Source: Lentzea atacamensis
Lineage (GTDB): Bacteria > Actinomycetota > Actinomycetes > Mycobacteriales > Pseudonocardiaceae
Direction of reading: 5' to 3'
Length of the DNA stretch: 64,000 nucleotides
Assembly: GCF_003269295.1 (NCBI RefSeq)
Contig: NZ_QLTT01000002.1
Coordinates: forward strand, 1 to 64,000
Part shown: positions 25,271 to 33,295 of the stretch, piece by piece
Layout of the letters: every line of letters starts with the position of its first letter
How positions within the stretch are numbered: the first letter of the stretch is position 1
Program-made: the position numbers and the translations under genes
The notes under the pieces: generated by a model
What the model was told of the DNA's origin: nothing
Seen by the model: only the letters and a program-made list of their open reading frames with translations
The model's database searches: none

Positions 25271-25902
25271 TGGTCGGAGCGACGAAGGAGAGCTCGCTGA
25301 CCCTGGAACGGGGTCTGGCGCTGCTCCAGGCGGTCGCTGAGGCGGAGTCCGAGGCACCGTCGATCTCGGAGCTCGCCACGGCCATCGGCGCGTCCAGGGC
25401 AGCCGTCTACCGGCTCCTCGTGCCGCTCCAGGCGCGCGGTCTCGTGCGCAGGGAGGGCTCGAAGGTCCGGCTCGGCCTCGGCGTGCTGAGACTCGCCTCC
25501 AACGTCCTCCCCCAGCTGCGGATGGCGGCGAACCCGGCGCTGCGCGAGCTCGCGGAGAAGGTCGGCGCCACCGCTCACCTGACGGTCGCGGACGGCACCG
25601 AGGCCCAGGCCGTCGCCGTCGTCGAACCGTCGTGGACCGCTTTCCACGTCGCGTACCGGGTGGGTTCCCGCCATCCGGTGCACCGCGGGGCGGCCGGCAA
25701 GGCCATCTCGCAGCCCGTGGAGACGTGGGTCGTCTCCACCGGTGAGCTGCAGCCCAACGCGTGCGGCGTCGCGGCGCCCGTCCGCGGCGTGCCGGGCCTT
25801 CGGGCGTCCGTTGGCGTGGTGGCACTGGAGAAGCTCGACGCGGACGTCGTCGGCCCGCATGTCGTGCGTGCGGCCGAAGAAGTGGCGGCAGCGCTCAAAT
25901 GA
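25270..25902 (+). CDS. IclR-family transcriptional regulator
   Basis: 210 aa. An N-terminal winged HTH (ISELATAIGASRAAVYRLL, about 33-51) and a C-terminal IclR effector domain (ALRELAEKVGATAHL... and RHPVHRGAAGKAI). The effector domain is slightly short. It is encoded in the fahA operon with a TGATG overlap, so its natural target is the hmgA/fahA region and its ligand probably a pathway intermediate (inference). Confidence 0.88.
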   Translation: MVGATKESSLTLERGLALLQAVAEAESEAPSISELATAIGASRAAVYRLLVPLQARGLVRREGSKVRLGLGVLRLASNVLPQLRMAANPALRELAEKVGATAHLTVADGTEAQAVAVVEPSWTAFHVAYRVGSRHPVHRGAAGKAISQPVETWVVSTGELQPNACGVAAPVRGVPGLRASVGVVALEKLDADVVGPHVVRAAEEVAAALK

Positions 25903-27041
25903 CAGAAGAGCGGCTCAGGCGTTGGCGGCTCCTGCTCGGTCCAAGCGCGGAAGACGTGGCGCAGCTGGGCGATGACGACCAACGGCGTGACGGCGCGCTC
26001 ACGGGTCTCTACGGCGGCGGCAGCGACCGCGGTGCCGGTTTGGGCGCCAGCTCCCCGCAGCTGCACCGGTGGCTCGGCGACGTCCGCAAGTACTTCCCCA
26101 CGTCCGTCGTCCAGGTGATGCAACGGGACGCGGTCGAGAAGCTCGGCCTCAGGCAGCTCCTGCTCGAACCCGAACTGCTGCAGTCCGTCGAGCCGGACGT
26201 GAACCTCGTCAGCACCCTGCTTCAGCTCTCCCGCGCCATCCCCGCCCGCACCCGCGACACCGCGAAAGCCGTGGTGCGCAAGGTTGTGGAGGACATCGAG
26301 AAGCGGCTGAAGGACCGGCTCGTCGAGGCCGTCCGCGGCGCTGTCGACCGTTCCAGGCGCACCCGCCGGCCGCAGCTGCAGGACGTCGATTGGGCCACCA
26401 CGATCAAGGCCAACCTCAAGAACTACCAGCCGCAGCACAAGACCGTCATCGTCGAGGACCTCATCGGCCACCGCAGGCGCAGCAGGACCGCGGCGATGCG
26501 GGACGTGATCCTGCTCGTCGACCAGTCCGGCTCGATGGCGGAGTCGTTGGTGCACGCGGCGGTGCTCGGTTCGGCACTGGCGAGCATCCGCTCGGTCTCG
26601 ACCCGGCTCGTCGTGTTCGACACCGAGGTCGCGGACCTGACCGACCAGCTCAGCGACCCGGTCGACCTGCTCTTCAGCGCCCAGCTCGGCGGCGGCACGG
26701 ACATCAACCGCGCGGTCGCCTACGCGCAAACGCAGGTCCGCAGGCCCACCGACACGGTCATCGTGATCATCAGCGACCTGTACGAGGGCGGCTCGGAGGC
26801 CGAGCTCCAACGACGGGTCCGCGAACTGGTCGCGAGCGGCGTCACCGTCGTGAACCTGCTGGCGCTCAGCGACTCCGGCACACCGGCCTACGACCACGAG
26901 CTGGCGGCGAAGCTGTCCGCGTTGGGGGCCCCGGCTTTCGCGTGCACGCCGGACAAGTTCCCCGAACTGCTGGCGGCCGCGCTGCGCAAGGACGACCTCA
27001 CGCAGTGGGCGGAGTCCGAAGGCATCGCAACGGGCCGTTAG
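25899..27041 (+). CDS. VWA-domain protein, probable partner of the MoxR cluster
   Basis: 380 aa. A helical N-terminal half (1-200) precedes a C-terminal von Willebrand A domain with a complete MIDAS: DQSGSM (D208, S210, S212), GGGTDIN and VIIISDLYEGG. Soluble. The same type of VWA protein normally follows the MoxR/DUF5682 genes; here it lies beyond hmgA/fahA and on the opposite strand, overlapping the IclR stop (ATGA). Its stop overlaps the next convergent gene by 4 nt. Confidence 0.85.
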   Translation: MTEERLRRWRLLLGPSAEDVAQLGDDDQRRDGALTGLYGGGSDRGAGLGASSPQLHRWLGDVRKYFPTSVVQVMQRDAVEKLGLRQLLLEPELLQSVEPDVNLVSTLLQLSRAIPARTRDTAKAVVRKVVEDIEKRLKDRLVEAVRGAVDRSRRTRRPQLQDVDWATTIKANLKNYQPQHKTVIVEDLIGHRRRSRTAAMRDVILLVDQSGSMAESLVHAAVLGSALASIRSVSTRLVVFDTEVADLTDQLSDPVDLLFSAQLGGGTDINRAVAYAQTQVRRPTDTVIVIISDLYEGGSEAELQRRVRELVASGVTVVNLLALSDSGTPAYDHELAAKLSALGAPAFACTPDKFPELLAAALRKDDLTQWAESEGIATGR

Positions 27042-27502
27042 CGCTCCACGACCCGTCCACGGGTGAGGAACGCCAGCCCTCGCGTCATCGCCACGACCCG
27101 GCCGCGTTCGTCCGGTCCCGCGATCCAGACCCGTCCGGTGTGCCGGATCAGCACGCGCGCCCGCTCCGGCAGCTCGGGCAGCCGCAGGTTGTTCTCGGAG
27201 CCGTCGACCCTCAGGTACGCCTGGCGCCCGATCCGCCGGCCGGGCACGAAGGCCACCGAAACCGGCCGCCACGGAAACCGCTCGATCAGCTGAAGGGTGC
27301 CGCGCCGCGTGATGAAGTGCCGCAGTCCCGGCGCCGCCAGTTCCAGCACCACCGGCACGGACAGCACGGTGAGCCACAGCCAGTCGATCATCAGCACGAC
27401 GCCGAACACCGCGACAGCGAAGAGGATGTGCCCCACCGCGCGACGATCCGCCCGCGCGAGGCAGGTGCCGCTCCAGTTCTCGAGGCCGATCTGCGGGATC
27501 AT
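27038..27502 (-). CDS. Small membrane protein, paralogue of its upstream neighbour
   Basis: 154 aa: two membrane helices in the first third (HILFAVAVFGVVLMIDWLW), then a beta-rich cytoplasmic domain ending RVWIAGPDERGRVVAMTRG. The upstream protein has the same length and the same ending (RVWFVPPDSAGNTVVTFRG), so they arose by tandem duplication. Unknown family. The ATG overlaps the upstream stop (ATGA). Confidence 0.7.
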   Translation of the reverse strand: MIPQIGLENWSGTCLARADRRAVGHILFAVAVFGVVLMIDWLWLTVLSVPVVLELAAPGLRHFITRRGTLQLIERFPWRPVSVAFVPGRRIGRQAYLRVDGSENNLRLPELPERARVLIRHTGRVWIAGPDERGRVVAMTRGLAFLTRGRVVER

Positions 27503-27963
27503 TTCTGGACACGCGCCGGGATGAGCTGCGGCACCCCGCGGAACGTGACCACCGTGTTGCCGGCCGAGTCCGGCGGTACGAACCACACGCGCCGATGGCG
27601 CGCGATTCGACCGCGGAGGAGAGGACCTACGCGCAAGGTCAGCAAAAGCGGCGGCGAAGACAGCACGACCAGACGCCCTCCTTCCCATTGCACATGGGCG
27701 AAATGCCACGGTTCACCTTCCGGTAAACGCACCGGACGGCGACGCGTCACCACCCACAGCACTGCAGCGGCGAAGAACAGCAGAACCAGCGCCACCGGTG
27801 AGGACCACGACCACACGAGTACCAGGACGAACTGGAGGGCGAAGGCCGCGCCGGCCAGAACTGTCCACATCAGGGCACGACGGCTCGCCCGGTCGACACA
27901 GTGCCGGGTCCACCGATCGTCGAGCGCCGTCACCTCGGTGGACGGCTTGTTGGGCACGACCAC
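27499..27963 (-). CDS. Small membrane protein, first of a duplicated pair
   Basis: 154 aa: a short polar N-terminus, two hydrophobic helices (about 30-70), and a beta-rich domain with PPLLLTLRVGPLLRGRIAR. Unknown family. The GTG start at 27963 sits inside a 21-bp inverted repeat (CACCTGT at 27961-27967, ACAGGTG at 27975-27981), so translation or transcription here may be controlled. GGTGG lies just upstream as a ribosome site. Confidence 0.7.
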   Translation of the reverse strand: MVVPNKPSTEVTALDDRWTRHCVDRASRRALMWTVLAGAAFALQFVLVLVWSWSSPVALVLLFFAAAVLWVVTRRRPVRLPEGEPWHFAHVQWEGGRLVVLSSPPLLLTLRVGPLLRGRIARHRRVWFVPPDSAGNTVVTFRGVPQLIPARVQK

Positions 27964-28005
27964 CTGTCCACCGTACAGGTGACACTTCCCTTCCCGAGCG
28001 GAGCT

Positions 28006-28026
28006 AAGTTAGGCTTGCCTAACCTT
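28006..28026. promoter_or_regulatory. DtxR/IdeR-type iron box upstream of the DUF2470 gene
   Basis: The near-palindrome AAGTTAGGCTTGCCTAACCTT (here cited as two halves, AAGTTAGGC and GCCTAACCTT) lies 16-36 nt upstream of the GTG start and matches actinobacterial iron boxes built on TTAGG...CCTAA. It predicts repression in iron-replete cells. Confidence 0.75.
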
Positions 28027-28041
28027 CGAGGAGGTGCAGCG

Positions 28042-28806
28042 GTGACCGACACCCAGACCAAGCGCCCGCCGGCGCCGCACGCCGCCGAGCGCGCTCGCAC
28101 GATCGCGGCTCGCGGTGGTCATGCCGCACTGCTTCCTCAGGCTGGTTCCCGCACCAGCCCGTTGTTCCACCACGTGCACCCGTGCGGAACCACGGTCTTG
28201 CTGCTCCCCGACGAACATCCGCTGGTCGGGCAGCTGTGGCAGACCCCGCGGGCCGAGGTGACGGCCATGCTGGAGATCGCCGACCAGGCGCCGGTGCCGT
28301 TGCGCGAGCCCGTCCGCGGCCTGCTGTGGCTCACCGGCTGGGTCGCCGCACTGGACGGCCGGGAGGCGCGCGACGAGATCCTCGCGGTCGCCGACGTCCG
28401 GCCCGACCACCGGCTGCTGGACGCGGGCCACGGCGTCTCCGTGCTGAGGCTCACACCCGCGTCGATGGTGATCGCGGACGCCGAGGGCACGTCGTCGATC
28501 CGGCCGGAGCAGTTCGCAAGCGCGATGCCGGACCCGTTCTGCCGCAACGAGGACCACTGGCTGCGGCATCTGGAGGCCGCGCACCGCGACGTCGTCGGCC
28601 AGCTCGCCCGGCACCTGCCGGAGGAGCTGCAGAACGGTCACGTGCGCCCGCTCGGGCTCGACCGGTTCGGGCTGCGGCTGCGCGTCGAGGCCGAATGCGA
28701 CGACCACGACGTGCGGATCGCGTTCTCCAAGCCGGTCAGCACGCCGACGGAACTCGCCGCCGAGCTGCGACGACTGATGGGCTGCCCGTTCCTCTCCCAG
28801 AGGTAG
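28042..28806 (+). CDS. DUF2470 / HugZ-like (PNPOx-fold) protein
   Basis: 254 aa. The C-terminal part (from about 175) contains NEDHWLRHLEAAHRDVV and LGLDRFGLRLR, the DUF2470 domain that in HugZ-type heme oxygenases forms part of the heme pocket; the N-terminal part has a split-barrel pattern. Together with the iron box upstream this suggests a role in heme-iron release or iron homeostasis (inference). The GTG start has GGAGG 7 nt upstream. A CPBP protease gene follows after 10 nt. Confidence 0.78.
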   Translation: MTDTQTKRPPAPHAAERARTIAARGGHAALLPQAGSRTSPLFHHVHPCGTTVLLLPDEHPLVGQLWQTPRAEVTAMLEIADQAPVPLREPVRGLLWLTGWVAALDGREARDEILAVADVRPDHRLLDAGHGVSVLRLTPASMVIADAEGTSSIRPEQFASAMPDPFCRNEDHWLRHLEAAHRDVVGQLARHLPEELQNGHVRPLGLDRFGLRLRVEAECDDHDVRIAFSKPVSTPTELAAELRRLMGCPFLSQR

Positions 28807-28816
28807 CCTCGCGCGG

Positions 28817-29590
28817 GTGACCTTGATTCCCGCTGCGATTCCGACTGACGAGAAGCGCGGTTACCAGCTCGAGCTGCTGATCGTCTTCAGCATGACGCTC
28901 GGGTTGTCCGGCCTGCGCAGTCTCGTGCGGCTGATCGACAGCCTCCTGCAGCCGACCCCGCTGAACCAGCAGTCGGTCGCGATCAACGTCCCGCAGGCGC
29001 GCGCGGATCTGCTGGACCTCGTGGCCCAGCTGCTCGGCGTGCTGCAGCTCGCCGCGTGGGGCGGGATCGGCCTGTACCTGTTGTGGCGCACCGGGATCAA
29101 GCTGCGCGTGATCGGCCTCGACGGCACCCGCAAGCTCGCGGACTCACTGGGCGCGCTGGGACTCGCCGCGATCATCGGCATCCCCGGCCTCGCGTTCTAC
29201 TTCGCCGCGTGGGCACTCGGGCTGAACCTCGCCGTCCAACCGTCCACTTTGGACAACGCGTGGTGGATGAGCCTGGCGCTGATCCTCGCCGCCGCCGGCA
29301 ACGCGTGGGCCGAGGAGGTGCTCGTTGTCGGATACCTGATCACGCGGCTGCAGCAGCTCGGGTTGCGGCAGTGGACGGCCCTGTTCGCGGCCGCCGTGCT
29401 GCGCGGCTCGTACCACCTCTACCAGGGCTTCGGCGGGTTCGTCGGCAACCTGGTCATGGGCCTGGTGTTCGGCTTCTACTGGCAGCGCACCAGGCGTCTG
29501 TGGCCACTGGTGATCGCTCACACGATCCTCGACGTGGTCGCTTTCGTCGGTTACACAATGTTGCGCGGCAAAGTGAGCTGGTTGCCGTAA
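28817..29590 (+). CDS. CPBP-family intramembrane metalloprotease
   Basis: 257 aa, about 6-8 membrane helices. The family motifs are all present: the glutamate pair in NAWAEEVLVVGYL, the Arg/His of RGSYHLYQG and the last His in IAHTILDVV. CPBP (Abi) proteases cut membrane substrates; some protect against bacteriocins. The GTG start is 10 nt after the DUF2470 gene, so it is probably under the same iron control. Confidence 0.88.
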   Translation: MTLIPAAIPTDEKRGYQLELLIVFSMTLGLSGLRSLVRLIDSLLQPTPLNQQSVAINVPQARADLLDLVAQLLGVLQLAAWGGIGLYLLWRTGIKLRVIGLDGTRKLADSLGALGLAAIIGIPGLAFYFAAWALGLNLAVQPSTLDNAWWMSLALILAAAGNAWAEEVLVVGYLITRLQQLGLRQWTALFAAAVLRGSYHLYQGFGGFVGNLVMGLVFGFYWQRTRRLWPLVIAHTILDVVAFVGYTMLRGKVSWLP

Positions 29591-29683
29591 TGATTCGACC
29601 GTAGAATCTGATATTCCACACCATTCGTTGCGAGTTTAGGCCCAGCAGCGGCGATTTGTGCTGTTCAGGGTTACGCTCGTTCG

Positions 29684-30925
29684 GTGACTGCGCACACGAT
29701 CGCCGAGACCGAAGCACTCCCGGACGCCGCGCCCCGTGCGGACAGCGAGGTCGGCCCGCTGCGCACGGTGCTGCTGCACCGGCCGGGCAACGAGCTCAAG
29801 AGGCTCACCCCGCGCAACAACGACCAGCTGCTGTTCGACGGCGTCCCGTGGGTCGGCAGGGCCCAGGAGGAGCACGACGCGTTCGCCGCGACGCTGACCT
29901 CGAAGGGTGTCGAGGTCCTACTGCTGGCCGACGTGCTGGTCCAGGCGCTGGAGGACAACCGCGCGCGCATCGCGGGCATCCACAGCGCCGTCAACGAGCG
30001 CCGCCTCGGCATCGACCTGGCCGATGCGCTGCGCAGCCACCTCACCTCGCTGGACGCGCCACAGCTCGCGCAGGTGCTGATGACCGGCATGACGTTCGAG
30101 GAGCTGCCCGCCGCCGAAGGTGCGTCGCTGGTGCGCAGGATGCACCTGCCGATCGACTTCGCCGTCGACCCGCTGCCGAACCTGCTCTTCACCCGCGACT
30201 CGTCCGTCTGGGTCGGCGACCGCGTGGCCATCACGTCGCTCGCGCTGCCCGCCCGCGACCGCGAGACGACGCTGACCGACCTGATCTACGCCTACCACCC
30301 GCGGTTCCGCCGCACGGGCCGCGCGTACGGCGCCCACTCGGCCCCGCTGGAGGGTGGCGACGTGCTGCTGCTCGCGCCGGGCGTGATCGCCATCGGCGTC
30401 GGTGAGCGCACGACCCCGGCGGGCGCCGAGTCGTTCGCCCGCTCGGCGCTCGCGGACGGTCTCGCGCACACGGTGCTGGCGGTGCCGATCGCGCAGGAAC
30501 GCGCCACGATGCACCTCGACACCGTCTGCACGATGGTCGACCGGGACGCCGTGGTGATGTACCCGGCGATCAGGCACAACCTGTCCGCGTACCCGATGCG
30601 CCTCGACGGCAACGGCGGCGTGCGCGTCGACGGCCCGGTGCCGTTCCTGGAGGCGGCAGCCGAAGCGATGGGCATCGAGCGGCTGCGGGTGATCGACACC
30701 GGCCTCGACCCCGTCACCGCGGAGCGCGAGCAGTGGGACGACGGCAACAACACGCTGGCAGTCGGTCCTGGTCTCGTCGTGGCGTACGAGCGCAACGTCG
30801 AGACGAACGAGCGCCTGGAGGCAGCGGGCATCGAGGTGCTGCGCATCGCCGGTTCGGAACTGGGCTCCGGCCGCGGCGGCCCGCGGTGCATGTCGTGCCC
30901 GATTGACCGCGCGCCATTGGTGTGA
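29684..30925 (+). CDS. arcA: Arginine deiminase
   Basis: 413 aa, full length. Substrate/catalytic residues are visible in [10 protein letters not shown] (Asp), the catalytic His in [15 protein letters not shown], and the nucleophilic Cys in [12 protein letters not shown] near the C-terminus. It converts arginine to citrulline and ammonia. No arcB or arcC is present in the window, so this is not a full ADI energy pathway locus. A TACGCT -10-like hexamer ends 6 nt before the GTG, suggesting a leaderless transcript. Confidence 0.93.
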   Translation: MTAHTIAETEALPDAAPRADSEVGPLRTVLLHRPGNELKRLTPRNNDQLLFDGVPWVGRAQEEHDAFAATLTSKGVEVLLLADVLVQALEDNRARIAGIHSAVNERRLGIDLADALRSHLTSLDAPQLAQVLMTGMTFEELPAAEGASLVRRMHLPIDFAVDPLPNLLFTRDSSVWVGDRVAITSLALPARDRETTLTDLIYAYHPRFRRTGRAYGAHSAPLEGGDVLLLAPGVIAIGVGERTTPAGAESFARSALADGLAHTVLAVPIAQERATMHLDTVCTMVDRDAVVMYPAIRHNLSAYPMRLDGNGGVRVDGPVPFLEAAAEAMGIERLRVIDTGLDPVTAEREQWDDGNNTLAVGPGLVVAYERNVETNERLEAAGIEVLRIAGSELGSGRGGPRCMSCPIDRAPLV

Positions 30926-30928
30926 CCG

Positions 30929-30985
30929 TTAGGAATGCCTAACCTTTGTTTGGTTCACCTTTCCAAACAAAGGTTAGCTTTTCCT
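30929..30985. promoter_or_regulatory. Iron-box region upstream of ferritin, overlapping a hairpin
   Basis: TTAGGAATGCCTAA (30929-30942) is an inverted repeat of the iron-box type, and GGTTAGCTTTTCC (about 30971-30983) is a weaker second copy. In mycobacteria tandem IdeR boxes upstream of bfrB activate ferritin when iron is plentiful, and the arrangement here is comparable. A -10-like TAACGT lies at 31012-31017, 7 nt before the ATG, with no ribosome site, so a leaderless mRNA is likely. Confidence 0.6.
30941..30975 (+). terminator. Hairpin after arcA
   Basis: AACCTTTGTTTGG (30941-30953) and CCAAACAAAGGTT (30963-30975) form a perfect 13-bp stem with a 9-nt loop, followed by AGCTTTTCC. It begins 15 nt after the arcA stop. 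It overlaps the iron-box region, so it could act in termination, in regulation, or in both. Confidence 0.65.
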
Positions 30986-31024
30986 GGAATGCGGGGGTCT
31001 CTGTTTTGAGCTAACGTACTCCGC

Positions 31025-31582
31025 ATGGCCTCGAACGTGAAGAAGATTGCCCTGAAGAAGTCCAAGTTCCACGAGCTCCTGCAGACTCAGGTCGGCAACG
31101 AGTTTTCCGCCTCGCAGCAGTACATCGCGCTCGCCGTGTGGTTCGACAACGAGGACCTCCCGCGCCTCGCGTCGCACTTCTACAAGCAGGCTCTCGAAGA
31201 GCGCAACCACGCGATGATGATCGTGCAGTTCCTCATGGACAACGACATCCCGGTCGCCATTCCCGGCACCGCCGAGCCGATCAACGAGTTCAAGGCACCG
31301 CGCGACCTCGTCGACCTGGCCCTGCGCCAGGAGCAGCAGGTCACCGACCAGATCGTCGCCCTCGCCAGGGCCGCCCGCGAGGAGGGCGACTACATCGGCG
31401 AGCAGTTCATGCAGTGGTTCCTCAAGGAGCAGGTCGAGGAGGTTTCCTCGATGAAGACGCTGCTCACGATCATGGACCGCGCGGACGGCAACATGTTCTA
31501 CGTGGAGACGTTCCTCACCCGCGAAACCGTGGGCGACGGCGGCGACTCCGGCGCTCCGACCGCCGCCGGTGGCACGGTCTGA
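31025..31582 (+). CDS. bfrB: Non-heme ferritin (BfrB type)
   Basis: 185 aa, a four-helix bundle. Ferroxidase ligands are visible in VGNEFSASQQY (Glu), ALEERNHAMM (Glu, His) and the third-helix ALRQEQQVTDQ / FLKEQVEEVSS. No heme-ligand Met pattern of bacterioferritin is seen. It oxidises and stores iron in a 24-mer shell. The Gly/Ala/Thr-rich C-terminal tail is disordered, as in mycobacterial BfrB. Upstream iron boxes predict induction by iron. Confidence 0.93.
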   Translation: MASNVKKIALKKSKFHELLQTQVGNEFSASQQYIALAVWFDNEDLPRLASHFYKQALEERNHAMMIVQFLMDNDIPVAIPGTAEPINEFKAPRDLVDLALRQEQQVTDQIVALARAAREEGDYIGEQFMQWFLKEQVEEVSSMKTLLTIMDRADGNMFYVETFLTRETVGDGGDSGAPTAAGGTV

Positions 31583-31617
31583 GTTTTCTTCGCACGCTTG
31601 AGTGCCTGTTTTCTTCG

Positions 31618-31653
31618 AGCCCGCCTCACCTTCACCGGTGAGGCGGGCTTTTT
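31618..31653. terminator. Rho-independent terminator between ferritin and ECF42 genes
   Basis: GCCCGCCTCACC (31619-31630) pairs with GGTGAGGCGGGC (31637-31648) around a 6-nt loop and is followed by TTTTT. It ends ferritin transcription on the plus strand; the minus-strand sigma gene ends inside it (stop at 31632). Confidence 0.85.
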
Positions 31654-32783
31654 CGGTTGAGCCGGGCCGCCTGCCGCGTCAGGTATTCTCGCTCGGCGAG
31701 GTTCGACGCTTTTTCAGCCGCCTCAACGTAAAGCCGCGCCGCCGTTTGCTCGTCACCGTCCCGCTCGTGGAGGTAGGCGGCCACAGCCGTGTAGCGCGGC
31801 AGTGAGTCGTCGAGCTCTCCGAGCGCTTTCAGCCCGGCGCGCGGCCCGTCCGCCTCACCCACGGCCACGGCGCGGTTGAGCCGCACGATCGGGCTGTCGG
31901 TGAGCTTGGCGAGCTCGTCGTACCACTCGACGATCTGCACCCAGTCCGTTTCCCCGGCTTCGGGTGCGTCGGCGTGCAGTGCCGCGATGGCCGCCTGGGC
32001 CTGGAACTCGCCGAGCCGGTCCTTCGCGAGCGCTGCCTGCAGGATCTCCACGCCCTCCGCGATCATCCTGGTGTCCCACCTGCTCCGGTCCTGGTCCGCG
32101 AGCGCGACCAGACTGCCGTCGGCGGCAGTTCTGCTGGCACGCCTGGCGTGGTGCAGGAGCATGAGGGCGAGCAGGCCGGCGACCTCGGGATGGTCGATGG
32201 CAGCGGCGAGCTGCCGGGTGAGCCGGATGGCCTCGGCGGCGAGGTCGACGTCGCCGGAGTAGCCCTCGTTGAAGACGAGGTAGAGCACGCGCAAGACGGT
32301 GGCGACGTCGCCCGGCTGGTCGAACCGCACGTCGCCGACCGTCTTCTTGGCGCGGCTGATGCGCTGAGCCATGGTCGCCTCTGGCACGAGGTAGGCCTGG
32401 GCGATCTGACGGGTGGTCAGGCCACCGACGGCCCGCAGGGTGAGCGCGACCGCCGATGAAGGTGTGAGGGACGGATGCGCGCACAGGAAGTAGAGCTGCA
32501 GCGTGTCGTCGGTGTCCGACGCCGCCCCCGGCGCCGGTTCCGCCTCGACGAGGTCCTCACGACGCTTTCGCGCCGTCTCGGCCCGGGTCGCGTCGAGGAA
32601 CTTGCGCCAGGCCGCCGTGACCAGCCACCCCTTCGGATCCCGCGGCGGATCGTCCGGCCACACGCGAACAGCCTCGATCAGCGCGTCCTGCACGGCGTCC
32701 TCGGCCGCCGCGAAGTCGGCTCCGCGGCGGACGAGAATCCCGAGCACTGCCGGCGTGAGGCTCCTGATCAGCGCATCGTCCAT
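31632..32783 (-). CDS. ECF sigma factor with C-terminal TPR-like extension (ECF42 type)
   Basis: 383 aa. Region 2 (VLGILVRRGADFAAAEDAVQ) and region 4 (LTTRQIAQAYLVPEATMAQRIS) form the sigma core in the first 180 residues. The long C-terminal helical part, with FNEGYSG and LNRAVAVGEADGP, is the extension that defines ECF42. These sigmas lack an anti-sigma factor and are linked to DGPF-domain proteins, as here. ATG 32783 has GGAG 5 nt upstream and lies 2 nt after the DGPF stop. Confidence 0.9.
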   Translation of the reverse strand: MDDALIRSLTPAVLGILVRRGADFAAAEDAVQDALIEAVRVWPDDPPRDPKGWLVTAAWRKFLDATRAETARKRREDLVEAEPAPGAASDTDDTLQLYFLCAHPSLTPSSAVALTLRAVGGLTTRQIAQAYLVPEATMAQRISRAKKTVGDVRFDQPGDVATVLRVLYLVFNEGYSGDVDLAAEAIRLTRQLAAAIDHPEVAGLLALMLLHHARRASRTAADGSLVALADQDRSRWDTRMIAEGVEILQAALAKDRLGEFQAQAAIAALHADAPEAGETDWVQIVEWYDELAKLTDSPIVRLNRAVAVGEADGPRAGLKALGELDDSLPRYTAVAAYLHERDGDEQTAARLYVEAAEKASNLAEREYLTRQAARLNRKSPPHR

Positions 32784-32785
32784 GC

Positions 32786-33193
32786 TCACTCCGTGATCGT
32801 CGGCGGGTTGCCGTAGAACGGACGGACTTCGAGCCACTCGTGGATCGGCTTGCCGTCCTTACCCGGCGCCGCCGACAGCTCTCCCGCCAGCTCGATCGCA
32901 CGCTCGTAGCTGTCGACGTCGACCACCATCCACCCGGCGATCAGATCCTTCGTCTCGGCGAACGGCCCGTCGGTGACCGGCGGCTTGCCCTCACCGTCGT
33001 ACCGGACCCACGTGCCCTCCGTGGAAAGCGCCTGGCCGTCGACGAACTCGCCGGTCCCCTCCAGCTTGGCCGCGAAGTCGCGCATGTACTGCACGTGCGC
33101 GGTGATCTCGTCCTGCGTCCACTGGTCCATCGGCACGTCGTTGACCGCCGCCGGGGCGCCGCGGTAGTGCTTGAGCAGCAGGTACTTGGCCAT
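32786..33193 (-). CDS. YciI-like DGPF-domain protein
   Basis: 135 aa. Contains TDGPFAETKDLIAGW, the DGPF signature, and the N-terminal KYLLLKHYRG of the YciI/PhnB-like dimeric alpha-beta barrel. It is the usual partner gene of ECF42 sigma factors; its function is not known. ATG 33193 is chosen over an upstream in-frame ATG (33241) because family members start MAKY(L/M). It is first of the two-gene operon. Confidence 0.88.
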   Translation of the reverse strand: MAKYLLLKHYRGAPAAVNDVPMDQWTQDEITAHVQYMRDFAAKLEGTGEFVDGQALSTEGTWVRYDGEGKPPVTDGPFAETKDLIAGWMVVDVDSYERAIELAGELSAAPGKDGKPIHEWLEVRPFYGNPPTITE

Positions 33194-33247
33194 CTCCGGT
33201 GTCTCCCTCTGTGCGTTGCGACCCATCTTGGTCGGTTTCACAGCGGG

Positions 33248-33274
33248 GACGGAGCCGTTCGGAGCTTCTCGACA
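33248..33274 (-). promoter_or_regulatory. Probable ECF42-type promoter of the DGPF-sigma operon
   Basis: On the minus strand TGTCGA (33274-33269) and CGTC (33251-33248) are 17 nt apart, about 55 nt before the DGPF ATG. TGTCGA at -35 with a CG(A/T)C -10 is, as I recall, the motif reported for ECF42 factors, so this would be an autoregulated promoter. Confidence 0.5.
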
Positions 33275-33295
33275 CCCCTCTTCAAGATTTTTCCG

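Noticed and set aside
29684..30925. A full arginine deiminase fermentation operon
   Set aside because: arcB, arcC and an arginine/ornithine exchanger are absent; only arcA is present.
31632..32837. Longer start for the ECF42 sigma gene at 32837
   Set aside because: It would overlap the DGPF gene by over 50 nt; ATG 32783 has its own ribosome site.
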